64,000 nucleotides of DNA, from NCBI RefSeq assembly GCF_000757725.1, contig NZ_JJMU01000022.1, forward strand, positions 62,001-126,000, in the 5' to 3' direction. A model generated the notes under the pieces. That model saw only the letters and a program-made list of their open reading frames with translations. It ran no database searches and was not told where the DNA came from. Position numbers and translations under genes: made by a program. This document shows positions 53,835 through 63,044 of this stretch, one piece after another. The stretch is from Sphingobacterium deserti. GTDB taxonomy: Bacteria > Bacteroidota > Bacteroidia > Sphingobacteriales > Sphingobacteriaceae. Numbering within the stretch: position 1 is the stretch's first letter; the number at the start of each line of letters is the position of its first letter.

Positions 53835-54631
53835 TTTGCTTGAAAATTTAAGAAATAATGTGAAAACTCGTCGTACTTCTTTTCGTCAACAGGCATACCG
53901 CCGTACCATACCCTATTCAGAATGTCTACGTTACCCGCAAACTCTTTCTTTAGTTGATTATCTTGTAGTTCATCAATAAGTTCCATGTGAGATTTCGTGT
54001 ACCTCCAATCGATCATGCCCTTTTTTGCCAACAGTTGAATATTTAGTAGATTCAAGTAGCGTATTGCACGCACAAAATCTCCATCCTTTCTAGCCTGATC
54101 GATGTAGCTAGACAAATCTAGATCCAAAAGATTTTTCTCAACAAATCTGATTTCGTCGAGATCTTCATCCTTTTCATCGTTGGGCTTCAACCATCGTTTG
54201 CGGGATATTAATACGCGATACAATATCCATATCAAAACAATGATGCCAAACACCGCTAATATCTTATAGAAAAGATCGGAGAACTGAAAGTTGTTTGTGT
54301 CGGGAAAGAGTTGACTGAGCCATCGATTTATACGTTCAAAAATCCGCTTGAACAAACTTACTCGATCAACATTTTCTTTATCATAATCAAACTCTTCGGT
54401 TTTGTATGCGGCCGTAAGTTTTCCAAACTCCGCTGTATCTACCTTGGGAATATTAGTAAAGGAGGGCACATGATCATAATACCCTTCTGCCAAAAAATCA
54501 ACTACATCCTGTTCAGGGTAATCCGCAGGGAGACTATCTTGAAAGATTTCGCCAGGTATTGAATCTTGGGCACTACAGAAAAGAATCATCATACCATAAA
54601 TGATTCCTAGGCACTGCATTTTAAAGGCCAT
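53825..54631 (-). CDS. DUF4129 domain-containing membrane protein
   Basis: Protein of 268 residues with a signal peptide (LGIIYGMMILFCSA), a periplasmic half of about 90 residues, a membrane helix near 128-146 (AVFGIIVLIWILYRVLIS) and a C-terminal helical DUF4129 domain (YLNLLNIQLLAKKGMIDWRY). The arrangement DUF4129 next to DUF4350, MoxR and DUF58 recurs in this phylum. Similar C-terminal domains occur beside transglutaminase-like proteins. Function not known. Confidence 0.8.
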   Translation of the reverse strand: MAFKMQCLGIIYGMMILFCSAQDSIPGEIFQDSLPADYPEQDVVDFLAEGYYDHVPSFTNIPKVDTAEFGKLTAAYKTEEFDYDKENVDRVSLFKRIFERINRWLSQLFPDTNNFQFSDLFYKILAVFGIIVLIWILYRVLISRKRWLKPNDEKDEDLDEIRFVEKNLLDLDLSSYIDQARKDGDFVRAIRYLNLLNIQLLAKKGMIDWRYTKSHMELIDELQDNQLKKEFAGNVDILNRVWYGGMPVDEKKYDEFSHYFLNFQAKWQ

Positions 54632-55538
54632 GTTCCGGTCCTCCTAAACGCCCAATCTTTTCGTAAATATCCTCACCAAACCTGATTTCTTTCGCTGTTT
54701 CATAAATGATACCGTAAACCAATACGGAAGACATGTAATAAACAATCGAAAGAAAAACGAGTACTGTTGCACCCAAAGAAACGATCATCCTCCCCAAAAG
54801 GCTATTGAAAAAAGTTTCATCAAAGCCAATTGTGTTGTAAGCAATCAAGCCAAATATAATGGTGGGCATGAGCGACAGCATCATTAATAATATTTGAAAT
54901 ATAAAACTTACGATATAAGAAGACACACTGTAATCAAATATTTTCTTTCGCAAAATTGAAAAAGTCTGCTGAAGACTGCTGAAAGCATCGAAGTAACCCT
55001 CTCTGTAGAACAGGAATGCGCAAAAAAACCAAACCCCGATAAATGCACCCAAGATTCCAATTGCAAAACTTCCCACCAGCGGAATAAAAGCCAAGATAAG
55101 GGCGCAAATCATAAATGGAATAGCCAAAATGAGCAGCGCGAGGATAGCGACTACCAAAAACTTAAGATAGCTGGTAATATGCTTGACAAAGGCTTGCCAA
55201 ACATCGGAGGAATTAAAGTCTGTATTTCGACTGCTCTTAAGCAAAATGAAGTATTCGATGGCCAAGCCGAAAAATACCATCCCAATCAGCACTAACGCCC
55301 CGACAGCTATAATTGCTATCCAGATAATATCCAGAGATTCATCAAAGTTGGCTGTGGAAGTGAGGTTAATCTTGGTAGTGATATAATATATCAGTACCAA
55401 CATGGCACAAAGAGGTATGACAGCCAATCTAAAGATAGTGTAGAAAAAATGCTTTAACACAATCCGTAAGAGATTGATAAAGTCTTGCACGATTTCGCCA
55501 AGCTTCCTTTCTTTTCTAAATTCAAAAGCTATATCCAT
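54621..55538 (-). CDS. multi-spanning membrane protein of the MoxR/DUF58 cluster
   Basis: Protein of 305 residues with about six hydrophobic segments, several long and Ile/Leu-rich (AIIAVGALVLIGMVFFGLAI, LVVAILALLILAIPFMICAL). It resembles membrane proteins annotated near glycerophosphodiester phosphodiesterase or DUF4013 families, but I do not recognise it firmly. It overlaps the genes on both sides by about 10 bp, so it belongs to the same translation unit. Confidence 0.7.
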   Translation of the reverse strand: MDIAFEFRKERKLGEIVQDFINLLRIVLKHFFYTIFRLAVIPLCAMLVLIYYITTKINLTSTANFDESLDIIWIAIIAVGALVLIGMVFFGLAIEYFILLKSSRNTDFNSSDVWQAFVKHITSYLKFLVVAILALLILAIPFMICALILAFIPLVGSFAIGILGAFIGVWFFCAFLFYREGYFDAFSSLQQTFSILRKKIFDYSVSSYIVSFIFQILLMMLSLMPTIIFGLIAYNTIGFDETFFNSLLGRMIVSLGATVLVFLSIVYYMSSVLVYGIIYETAKEIRFGEDIYEKIGRLGGPEHGL

Positions 55539-56491
55539 CCCTTAATTTTAGACAAATGATACGGTCTGATTATATAAAAATACCCGATGCATAGAAAAGA
55601 CACTACAATGATTGCTATACACATCCAAATAGAAACTTGGTAATATCTTGTCACAAAACCTTCCAAAAAGCCTGCTACAATAAAGAAAGGCACGGTACTG
55701 ACCAATACTTTAGAAGCGGTTTTAATGGTACGCTTGAACGATTCGACACGCGTAAAAGATCCGGGGAAGAGTATGCTATTTCCAATGGCCAAGCCGCAGC
55801 CTCCTGCGATAACGATAACCGATAATTCAATGGCTCCATGTATCCATATAGCTGACATGGCTTCTTCCAGCACGCCATGTTGATAGAACATATGGTGGAA
55901 GGCGCCTACCATAATACCATTGCTAAAAAGTATATAGCCGCTCCCGATACTATAAAAAATTCCTAGTGCAAAAGCCAAAAAAGCGACGCGCACATTGTTG
56001 ATAGTGATAGCCAATGCAGAACCGATCTCACTTCCACCTTCGTATACACCGGCAGGGTTTCCTGCTTCGATGTTACTGATACTCATATCCACATAAGAGT
56101 CTCCGAGAATTAAACGAATGAAATCCACGTCATAATGTGCGGAAACAATTCCAATGAGGATAGAGAGGGAAAATATCAGAAGTGAATAAAATAGGGGACG
56201 GCGCAAAGACCAGATGGCCTCTGGAATCTCCTGCGCTATAAAGCGCTTTATCTGGCTTTCCGACGATTTTTGGTCGCGGTATAATTGCTGATGAGCTAGT
56301 ATTGCAAGCTCGTTTAAATAGTCTTTCGTTTTTGATTTTGGATAGAAGGTTTGAGCGTATGCTAAATCGTTAGTCAACTCGATATAATTGGAAGCAAGTT
56401 GACCGGGGGCGACGTCAGCTTTGTTTCGCAAATTGTGCTCAATTACGACCCATTTTTCCTTATTTCGATCGATAAAGGACGCTTCTCTCAT
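55529..56491 (-). CDS. stage II sporulation protein M family membrane protein
   Basis: Protein of 320 residues with a cytoplasmic N-terminal helical part of about 95 residues and five or six membrane segments. Family pattern: NNVRVAFLAFALGIFYSIGS, NGIMVGAFHHMF and IWIHGAIELSVIVIAGGCGL with His-Gly and Glu conserved. In non-sporulating bacteria it accompanies RDD and DUF58/MoxR genes. It starts the leftward operon, diverging from the RDD gene. A second, shorter SpoIIM-like protein occurs at 18776-19318. Confidence 0.87.
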   Translation of the reverse strand: MREASFIDRNKEKWVVIEHNLRNKADVAPGQLASNYIELTNDLAYAQTFYPKSKTKDYLNELAILAHQQLYRDQKSSESQIKRFIAQEIPEAIWSLRRPLFYSLLIFSLSILIGIVSAHYDVDFIRLILGDSYVDMSISNIEAGNPAGVYEGGSEIGSALAITINNVRVAFLAFALGIFYSIGSGYILFSNGIMVGAFHHMFYQHGVLEEAMSAIWIHGAIELSVIVIAGGCGLAIGNSILFPGSFTRVESFKRTIKTASKVLVSTVPFFIVAGFLEGFVTRYYQVSIWMCIAIIVVSFLCIGYFYIIRPYHLSKIKGWI

Positions 56492-56841
56492 GTGTTAAAT
56501 TTATAACCTTCTTACCAAACTTAGTAAATGTTACATATAAATGCAATTATTTTTGTACAGAAAAAACGCCTTCAAAAACGTGTAGTTAGAGACCTGAAAC
56601 GACTGAAATAATGAATAACATTTACTTTTAATCTGCGTGCTATGATCTAGCACGTTATAGTCGGCTGTGTAAGTTTCCCGAATAGTTTGACCTTTCAAAA
56701 CTATTCCTTAAATTCAGCTACTATCTTCTTGCAGCATACGTAATATCGCGAAGTGCATCATGAATAAGACTGATAAGTACGCGCTGTGGAGTCGCCAACA
56801 GATCAAGGGATCGAAAGAGCTTTTGGAATAATTATGTACAC
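56492..56841. other. divergent spacer, SpoIIM-like / RDD genes
   Basis: No confident gene in 350 bases. TATTTTTG at 56548-56555 is a -7 match on the plus strand but lies far from the RDD start. A short open frame of 23 codons (56760-56831) ends 10 bases before the RDD gene and is listed only as a curiosity. Confidence 0.4.
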
Positions 56842-57570
56842 ATGAATAGACTACTTATAAATACGCCGCAGAATGTCAAATTCGAATATAAGCTGGCTTC
56901 GCTCGGATCAAGAATCATTGCTTTTAGTATAGACTATTTCATCATTATCTGCTATTCTATATTGGTTTTTAGTGTACTAAGTAATATTGGTCTTTTCAAA
57001 AATACGGACAGTTGGTTGATCTCCGGCCTCTATATGCTGTTATTGCTCCCTGCAATGTTTTACCCTTTTTTAATGGAAAGCTTTTTCCATGGACAAACCG
57101 CTGGTAAAATAATCATGAAGATAAAGGTTGTAAAGGTTGATGGAACTCGTGCTACCATCTATCAATATTTTGTTCGATGGGTTTGTACCATCGTCGATAT
57201 CTTTCTATGCGCAGGTGCACTCGGTATTAGTAGCATTATTGCGACGCGCAATGCGCAGCGTATCGGGGATATTGCGGCGGATACAGCAGTTATCAGCATT
57301 AAGGAAGACATGGCCATTCAGCAGACACTTTTCTCGGAAATCACAAAAGAATACACAATTACCTTTCCGCAGGTAATGCACCTCTCAGATGATGATGCAA
57401 ACACCATAAAAGAAGTGTATAAGAAAGGCTATGAACGAAAAGATTATAACATCATTCTTGCCCTGAGCAATAAATTAGTGCAGTTGCTGGATGTCAAACC
57501 GCAAATGCGTCCCGAGGAATTTGTGGATATTGTTATTAAAGACTACTACTATATGTTCCGAGATAGATAA
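56842..57570 (+). CDS. RDD family membrane protein
   Basis: Protein of 242 residues. The RDD domain fills residues about 15-150: LASLGSRIIAFSIDYFIIIC with Arg and Asp in the first helix, HGQTAGKIIMKIKVVKVDGT and RNAQRIGDIAADTAVI. Three membrane helices. The C-terminal 90 residues are soluble and helical. RDD proteins have been linked to ion transport. Divergent pairing with a SpoIIM-like gene is a recurrent arrangement and suggests the two work together with the MoxR cluster. Confidence 0.88.
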   Translation: MNRLLINTPQNVKFEYKLASLGSRIIAFSIDYFIIICYSILVFSVLSNIGLFKNTDSWLISGLYMLLLLPAMFYPFLMESFFHGQTAGKIIMKIKVVKVDGTRATIYQYFVRWVCTIVDIFLCAGALGISSIIATRNAQRIGDIAADTAVISIKEDMAIQQTLFSEITKEYTITFPQVMHLSDDDANTIKEVYKKGYERKDYNIILALSNKLVQLLDVKPQMRPEEFVDIVIKDYYYMFRDR

Positions 57571-57584
57571 TAAACAAATGAATA

Positions 57585-58235
57585 CTATCTGAAAGACCAC
57601 TGTACATAGTTGATGTTCTTGCTATGCGCAAGGTATTTCCGCTCGTAATAGGTCTTGATCGACAATACCTCATCTACCAAATCAGACTTATATAAATCCT
57701 GCGTTTCTTTGCTCTTGGTTAACTTTAGCTTATCAATTTGCTCCAACGTATAAGCAAAAAACTCATCATTATCTGTCTTCAAATGCATGATGCCGCCCTC
57801 TGATAAAATATACTTATACTTTTCTAAAAATTTAGGATGGGTTAATCGCTTTTTTTCGCGGCTGATTTGCGGTTGCGGATCCGGGAAGGTAATCCAAATT
57901 TCGTCAATCTCTCCCGCATCAAAATACGCTAGCACAGTTTCGATCTGTATACGTAGAAACGCCACATTGGGTATGCCTTCCTCTAAAGCTGTTTTTGCTC
58001 CACGCCATATACGGTTTCCTTTATAATCTACACCAATAAAATTTTTATCAGGAAAGAGTTTTGCCAGATTAACGGTGTATTCGCCTTTTCCACAGGCCAA
58101 CTCTAAAATAACGGGACTATTATTTTTAAAAAACTTCTCAGACCATGATCCTTTAAACACCTTTCCGGCATCTAATTGCACAACATTATCAAAGGTGGCG
58201 ACTTCAGCAAACTTTCTTAACTTATCCTTACCCAT
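57585..58235 (-). CDS. trmB: tRNA (guanine-46-N7)-methyltransferase
   Basis: Enzyme of 216 residues methylating G46 of tRNA with SAM. Seen: ELACGKGEYTVNLAKLFPDK (SAM motif I), GVDYKGNRIWRGAKTALEEG and IDEIWITFPDPQPQ (motif with Asp-Pro-Gln), then RLTHPKFLEKY. Full length. A -7 promoter box lies 18 bases upstream of the ATG, next to the divergent promoter of the fucose gene. Confidence 0.94.
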   Translation of the reverse strand: MGKDKLRKFAEVATFDNVVQLDAGKVFKGSWSEKFFKNNSPVILELACGKGEYTVNLAKLFPDKNFIGVDYKGNRIWRGAKTALEEGIPNVAFLRIQIETVLAYFDAGEIDEIWITFPDPQPQISREKKRLTHPKFLEKYKYILSEGGIMHLKTDNDEFFAYTLEQIDKLKLTKSKETQDLYKSDLVDEVLSIKTYYERKYLAHSKNINYVQWSFR

Positions 58236-58244
58236 TTTTCATAT

Positions 58245-58272
58245 TTTGTGCGCAAAAATAACCTTATATTTG
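58245..58272 (+). promoter_or_regulatory. putative promoter of the GDP-fucose synthase gene
   Basis: TTTG at 58245-58248 and TATATTTG at 58265-58272, spaced by 16 bases. The transcript would carry a leader of about 15 bases before the GTG start. Confidence 0.55.
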
Positions 58273-58283
58273 CACTATTCAAT
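58253..58283 (-). promoter_or_regulatory. putative promoter of trmB
   Basis: On the minus strand ATTG (58283-58280), 19 bases and TATTTTTG (58260-58253). It interleaves with the fucose-gene promoter on the other strand. Confidence 0.55.
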
Positions 58284-58291
58284 AAATTCTT

Positions 58292-59224
58292 GTGGAAAAA
58301 GAAGCTAAAATATTTGTCGCCGGTCATCGTGGCATGGTTGGATCAGCCATCGTTAGAGCCTTGGAGCGTAAGGGCTATACGTGCATTATCAAAAGAACAT
58401 CCAAAGAATTGGATCTGCGCAATCAGGCTGACGTCGCTGCCTTTTTCGCGGAGCAACAGCCCGACTATGTCTTTCTCGCCGCCGCCAAAGTGGGTGGAAT
58501 TATGGCAAATAATACCTATCGTGCAGATTTTCTCTACGAAAATATTGCTATCCAGACGAACGTGATTCACCAGGCCTATATCCAGAAGGTAAAGAAGTTA
58601 CTATTCCTTGGTTCTAGCTGTATCTACCCAAAGCTAGCACCACAACCGTTAAGGGAAGACTATCTCCTTACAGGGACACTGGAAACAACAAATGAACCCT
58701 ACGCTATCGCGAAAATAGCTGGAATTAAAATGTGCGAGGCATACCGCTCACAGTACGGCTGCAATTTTATATCGGCTATGCCTACCAATCTTTATGGTAT
58801 AAATGACAACTATCATCCCGAAAACTCGCACGTATTGCCTGCTTTGATACGCAGGTTTCACGAAGCCAAAACGAATGGAGCGACCAGCGTAACGATTTGG
58901 GGCACGGGTACTCCACTACGCGAGTTTTTATATGCGGACGATTTGGGCGAAGCCTGTTTATTTCTGATGGACAATTACAGTGATGAACAGTTTATAAATG
59001 TAGGGATAGGCGAAGATCTGAGCATACGCGACCTTGCGACGCTGATTAAGGAAATTGTGGGGTTTAAGGGATCAATAGAATTTGACGAGCAAAAGCCTGA
59101 CGGGACGCCTAGAAAACTTATGGATGTAAAAAAACTTCACGACTTAGGCTGGAAACACAAGATACCGCTAGCTGATGGCATACGTTTGGCGTATGAAGAT
59201 TTTAAAGCGAAACATACAATTTAG
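58292..59224 (+). CDS. fcl: GDP-L-fucose synthase
   Basis: Epimerase/reductase of 310 residues converting GDP-4-keto-6-deoxymannose to GDP-L-fucose with NADPH, for surface glycans. Seen: [14 protein letters not shown] (Rossmann motif at 11-24), LGSSCIYPK with Ser108 and Cys110, and YAIAK with Tyr137 and Lys141. The start is a GTG, which gives the homologous beginning [14 protein letters not shown]. No gmd gene is adjacent, so the pathway is split. Ends with a 4-bp overlap with the convergent gene. Confidence 0.93.
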   Translation: MEKEAKIFVAGHRGMVGSAIVRALERKGYTCIIKRTSKELDLRNQADVAAFFAEQQPDYVFLAAAKVGGIMANNTYRADFLYENIAIQTNVIHQAYIQKVKKLLFLGSSCIYPKLAPQPLREDYLLTGTLETTNEPYAIAKIAGIKMCEAYRSQYGCNFISAMPTNLYGINDNYHPENSHVLPALIRRFHEAKTNGATSVTIWGTGTPLREFLYADDLGEACLFLMDNYSDEQFINVGIGEDLSIRDLATLIKEIVGFKGSIEFDEQKPDGTPRKLMDVKKLHDLGWKHKIPLADGIRLAYEDFKAKHTI

Positions 59225-59739
59225 TATGTCTCGCTATTCGTTGGCAGGCCGAAGTCTGGAGTATCATTATCCAAAACCGGTTCCGCCGGGATCGTTTCTT
59301 TTTTCTTCCTTTTCTTTTTGTTCTTAGGCCGAATAAAATTGGTAACTTTTCCGATCAGAGAACTTATTTTGCTTTGATTTACTTGGCCTACAGCCGTCTC
59401 AGAAGCGAGCAATACTACGGCTTTTTTCAACCAACCCGCATTGCGGAGCAGTGTAGAGTTCAATACCAATGGTGTACCTATCTGTAATACATTTGTCAAC
59501 CAGTCGGCGTCCTTCCCCTTCATAGCCTTACTTATATTAGATGCAACGCCTTTGACAATACCGGCTCCAGGAACAACCGTAGTAAAGTTTTTAATAAAAC
59601 GGATTGGACTTTCTACCTTTGTTTTAAGCAGTTCATATTGATCGAGTAAATAGACCTCTTGTTCTTTCTTGCGTACATTAAGACGAGCAATCTCGATTTT
59701 TAGATCCTGCAGATTATTTATTTTTTGCGAACTCTTCAT
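59221..59739 (-). CDS. hypothetical protein of the YtxH/holin-like envelope group
   Basis: Protein of 172 residues: an N-terminal coiled-coil-like stretch ([20 protein letters not shown]), a weakly hydrophobic middle, a very basic run ([12 protein letters not shown]) near 138-149 and a polar tail. No family recognised. It overlaps the phage-holin-like gene by 26 bp. Genes in this position beside YtxH and YqjE-like proteins are often stress-related envelope proteins. Confidence 0.65.
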   Translation of the reverse strand: MKSSQKINNLQDLKIEIARLNVRKKEQEVYLLDQYELLKTKVESPIRFIKNFTTVVPGAGIVKGVASNISKAMKGKDADWLTNVLQIGTPLVLNSTLLRNAGWLKKAVVLLASETAVGQVNQSKISSLIGKVTNFIRPKNKKKRKKKETIPAEPVLDNDTPDFGLPTNSETY

Positions 59740-60133
59740 TTATATCCGTTTTTACTTTCTCTTGTATAACATCTTCATCTTCGTCCCCATTCCATTTATT
59801 TGCAAGCTTACGTATCGTTAAATTCATAAAGATAGATTCCAAAGCGGGCTCAAAGGCACGGATAAGCAATAAAATGATAAAGAAAATAACGCCTGTGAGC
59901 AAAAATCCCAAGGCATAACTATCTAATAACTCTCCCAGAAAAAACCCGAGCGCTAGCGAACAGAAAAAAAGGATAAATAACGAAAGAACTACTTTTGATA
60001 CATCTAATACCAAAGATCCCACAATACGGGAACCTTTAGCCAGTGATTTTAACTTCAAAAGCTTGATTTGCGTATCTACGTATTCTTTTCCTTTTTGGAA
60101 CGTACCGCTAAATGAGAATTTTTCTTCTTCCAT
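59714..60133 (-). CDS. phage holin family (YqjE/holin-X-like) membrane protein
   Basis: Protein of 139 residues with two strong helices (VVLSLFILFFCSLALGFFLG and FLLTGVIFFIILLLIRAF) and charged ends. The holin-X/DUF1469 family label is historical; no phage genes are here. It lies between a YtxH gene and the basic hypothetical protein, all on the minus strand, probably an osmotic or envelope stress operon. Confidence 0.78.
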   Translation of the reverse strand: MEEEKFSFSGTFQKGKEYVDTQIKLLKLKSLAKGSRIVGSLVLDVSKVVLSLFILFFCSLALGFFLGELLDSYALGFLLTGVIFFIILLLIRAFEPALESIFMNLTIRKLANKWNGDEDEDVIQEKVKTDINEEFAKNK

Positions 60134-60349
60134 GAATTTGTAAATTTATTAAAAAGGTAAAAATAAGCCGACTAAACGAACGCAGGGCGCTGTTACCGGC
60201 GGATTTAAACAAATTGTATCGCACTGCCAGAAACGCATGATACAAGCGACGCTACCCTTTTTTTCAACAACGTTTATATTGCGCGACTTAAACCAACTCC
60301 AAAAATTGGAAGGTATCCATTTTTTGGCATTGACCTCATGTGTACCAAA

Positions 60350-60375
60350 TATGGAGCCGCCTAGACGGCTCCCAT
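60350..60375 (-). terminator. hairpin after the YtxH gene
   Basis: TATGGAGCCG pairs with CGGCTCCCATA with a single bulge, 4 bp after the YtxH stop. No strong T-run, so moderate confidence. A second hairpin lies at 60299-60327. Confidence 0.5.
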
Positions 60376-60378
60376 ATA

Positions 60379-60648
60379 CTATGCGTGCTCTTCTATCTCA
60401 TCGTCAATCGCAGATTCCACATGAGAAACTTTTGATTTAACGGCCGCAACAAGCTTTTCCTTCAAGTCGTTAAGCTGATCCAGCTGCTCCTCAGCCCGTT
60501 CTTTTATTGCATCACCAAGATCTGCTAATGAGTCTTGGATCTTATCCCTTGTTTCGGAGCCCTTATCAGGCGCAAACAACAAGCCCAAAACTGCTCCCGC
60601 CGCTAAGCCAGCCAACAGTGCCGTAACTATTTTACTGTTTTCGTTCAT
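60379..60648 (-). CDS. YtxH domain-containing small protein
   Basis: Protein of 89 residues. The first 30 residues form a Gly/Ala-rich hydrophobic segment (VTALLAGLAAGAVLGLLFAP) ending in DKGSETRDK, the YtxH signature. The rest is a charged coiled-coil (AIKERAEEQLDQLNDLKEKL). Such proteins are inner-membrane anchored and stress-induced; their biochemical role is unknown. First of three minus-strand envelope genes. Confidence 0.85.
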   Translation of the reverse strand: MNENSKIVTALLAGLAAGAVLGLLFAPDKGSETRDKIQDSLADLGDAIKERAEEQLDQLNDLKEKLVAAVKSKVSHVESAIDDEIEEHA

Positions 60649-60859
60649 AAGATTTGTCTTTTATTAATGAAAGTATTATAGACGATATATGTTTAACAAA
60701 TGATTGTTCTAAACGTTTTAAAAATACAAAACTATTTTGGCACAAACGGCCGCAATATCGAATATCAACAAAAAACTGACCAAAAGATTATGTGTTTTGA
60801 AAAAATAAATTGCATTCTTACCCAATTTCTTTATCTTTAAAGAAACCATTGTAATCCAT

Positions 60860-62398
60860 ATGCTCGTTAAAACATTCAGTAGCGCTGTGCACGGCATTGA
60901 GGCCACATCTATAACCGTTGAAGTTCATATCTCGACAGGAACAAAATATTATATTGTTGGACTACCCGATAACGCCATAAAGGAAAGCTGGCAGCGCATT
61001 GAGAGTGCGATTTCCACAATCGGCTTCCGTATGCCTCGACAAAAAATTGTTGTGAATTTAGCCCCAGCTGATATTCGCAAGGAAGGATCAGCATACGACT
61101 TATCAATGGCCGTTGGCATCTTGGCTGCTTCGGGACAAATGCCCGATAGGCTATTATCGGACTATCTGATCCTGGGCGAACTATCTTTAAACGGTGAAAT
61201 TCAACCTATAAAGGGTGCTTTGCCTGTGGCTATACAAGCACAGAAGGACGGTTTCAAAGGCATTATGCTGCCAGAAGTTAATGCGAGAGAAGCCGCCGCT
61301 GTACAGCATATTGATGTATTACCGGTCAATAATTTAAAAGAAATTGTTTCCTTTTTGAGCGAGGAAGAGACGATTGCACCATTAAGGCTGGATATTGAGC
61401 AGGAGTTTCTCAATCATATCAATGATTACGAGGTCGACTTTGCAGATGTCAAGGGTCAAGAAAACATAAAGCGTGCGTTGGAGATAGCCGCTGCCGGGGG
61501 ACACAATGTCATTCTTATCGGACCTCCCGGAGCGGGGAAAACTATGCTGGCAAAACGTTTGCCGACAATCCTTCCGCCTTTAACACTGGATGAATCTATA
61601 GAGACCACCAAAATACATTCTGTAGCGGGTCAACTCAGAGAACAGTCTGCCTTAATGACGATTCGCCCCTTTCGAGCGCCCCATCACACCATTTCGGATG
61701 TTGCCCTCGTCGGCGGAGGATCGCATCCTCAACCTGGAGAAATTTCGCTGGCGCATAATGGTGTACTTTTTCTTGATGAGCTTCCCGAATTTAAGCGATC
61801 CGTTTTGGAGGTGATGCGGCAACCGTTAGAATCTCGGAGTATTACAATCTCTCGGGCGCGCTTATCGGTGGATTATCCAGCGAGCTTTATGCTTATTGCC
61901 GCGATGAATCCTTGTCCTTGTGGGTATTATAATCATCCCGAAAAAGAATGTATCTGTGGAAGCGCGGTGGTACAACGTTATCTCAGCAAAATATCGGGCC
62001 CGTTGCTTGATCGGATAGATCTCCATGTGGAAGTTACTCCCGTTGAATTTAATGAGCTTGCAAGTAATAGAATAAGTGAAAACAGTAAATCCATTCGCGC
62101 ACGGGTGATAACTGCAAGGAAAGCCCAGGAAGCGAGATTCATCACATCGCGCGCTATCCATTGCAACGCACAAATGGGCACAAAGACCGTCAGGGATGTT
62201 TGCAACATTCATGAGGATGGTAAACGGTTGTTACAGAATGCAATGGAAAGATTAAATCTTTCCGCTCGCGCCTACGACAGAATATTAAAGGTAGCGCGAA
62301 CGATAGCCGATATGGAAGGCGCTGCACACATAGCGAATCATCACATTGCGGAAGCGATACATTTTAGAAGCCTTGACCGAGAAAACTGGGCGGGATAA
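60860..62398 (+). CDS. comM: YifB/ComM-type Mg-chelatase-like AAA ATPase
   Basis: Protein of 512 residues: an N-terminal Lon-substrate-like domain ([15 protein letters not shown] region, [20 protein letters not shown]), a Walker A GPPGAGKT near 219-226, Walker [12 protein letters not shown], the PCPCGYY insert with a CxCxG zinc-like CICG, and a C-terminal helical domain. ComM helicases extend branch migration during natural transformation; in other species the role is unclear. Alone on its strand. Confidence 0.92.
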   Translation: MLVKTFSSAVHGIEATSITVEVHISTGTKYYIVGLPDNAIKESWQRIESAISTIGFRMPRQKIVVNLAPADIRKEGSAYDLSMAVGILAASGQMPDRLLSDYLILGELSLNGEIQPIKGALPVAIQAQKDGFKGIMLPEVNAREAAAVQHIDVLPVNNLKEIVSFLSEEETIAPLRLDIEQEFLNHINDYEVDFADVKGQENIKRALEIAAAGGHNVILIGPPGAGKTMLAKRLPTILPPLTLDESIETTKIHSVAGQLREQSALMTIRPFRAPHHTISDVALVGGGSHPQPGEISLAHNGVLFLDELPEFKRSVLEVMRQPLESRSITISRARLSVDYPASFMLIAAMNPCPCGYYNHPEKECICGSAVVQRYLSKISGPLLDRIDLHVEVTPVEFNELASNRISENSKSIRARVITARKAQEARFITSRAIHCNAQMGTKTVRDVCNIHEDGKRLLQNAMERLNLSARAYDRILKVARTIADMEGAAHIANHHIAEAIHFRSLDRENWAG

Positions 62399-62403
62399 CT
62401 TCC

Positions 62404-63030
62404 TTAAAAGCTTTCCACAAAATGGCGAAACACCCAAGGGTATAATACCAGGGTGAGTATAACGCCTGTCAAAGCACCATATAAATGCGCTTCGTGGTTA
62501 ATGCCATCATTTGATTTTCTGGACGCCCAAATACTATATCCGAGAAAGAGGGCCGCGAAAACGTAGGCTGGCATAGGAATAATCATAAAAACGCCTAACG
62601 GCGCCTTTGGCATAAATAGTATATAGCTAAAGAGCACCGCACAAATTGACCCGGAAGCACCTAGACTGTAGTATCCTGTATTGTTCCTTTGCTGCAAAAT
62701 TGTAGGAATATCACTCAACACCAAACTTACGAGGTAGAGACCCGCGAAAATCAAATGTCCCCATGTTCCACTTAGCTCGACAAATATAGCTTCAAGTGAA
62801 AAGCCAAAGTAGTAGAAAGTGATCATATTAAACAACAAATGCATCCAGTCTTTATGGATAAGTCCGCTACTGAAAACGGTATAGTACTTATCCTTATTCC
62901 TGTAGATCGTATATGGATGCAACATGAGTTTCCCGTACCACTGCGGATTAGAGAACACGAATATGCTCGTGCCAATAGTTAAGGCAAAGATCAGCGAGGA
63001 AACAGGGGTGGAATATATGCTATCGATCAT
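62404..63030 (-). CDS. rhomboid family intramembrane serine protease
   Basis: Membrane protease of 208 residues with six helices. Seen: HKDWMHLLFNMITFYYFG with His64 and Asn68 (oxyanion), GASGSICAVL with catalytic Ser126, and NHEAHLYGALTGV with His182. All active-site residues are present. Substrates unknown. It follows the LUD gene by 14 bp, likely co-transcribed. Confidence 0.92.
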   Translation of the reverse strand: MIDSIYSTPVSSLIFALTIGTSIFVFSNPQWYGKLMLHPYTIYRNKDKYYTVFSSGLIHKDWMHLLFNMITFYYFGFSLEAIFVELSGTWGHLIFAGLYLVSLVLSDIPTILQQRNNTGYYSLGASGSICAVLFSYILFMPKAPLGVFMIIPMPAYVFAALFLGYSIWASRKSNDGINHEAHLYGALTGVILTLVLYPWVFRHFVESF

Positions 63031-63044
63031 TGTTTAATTGGTCA

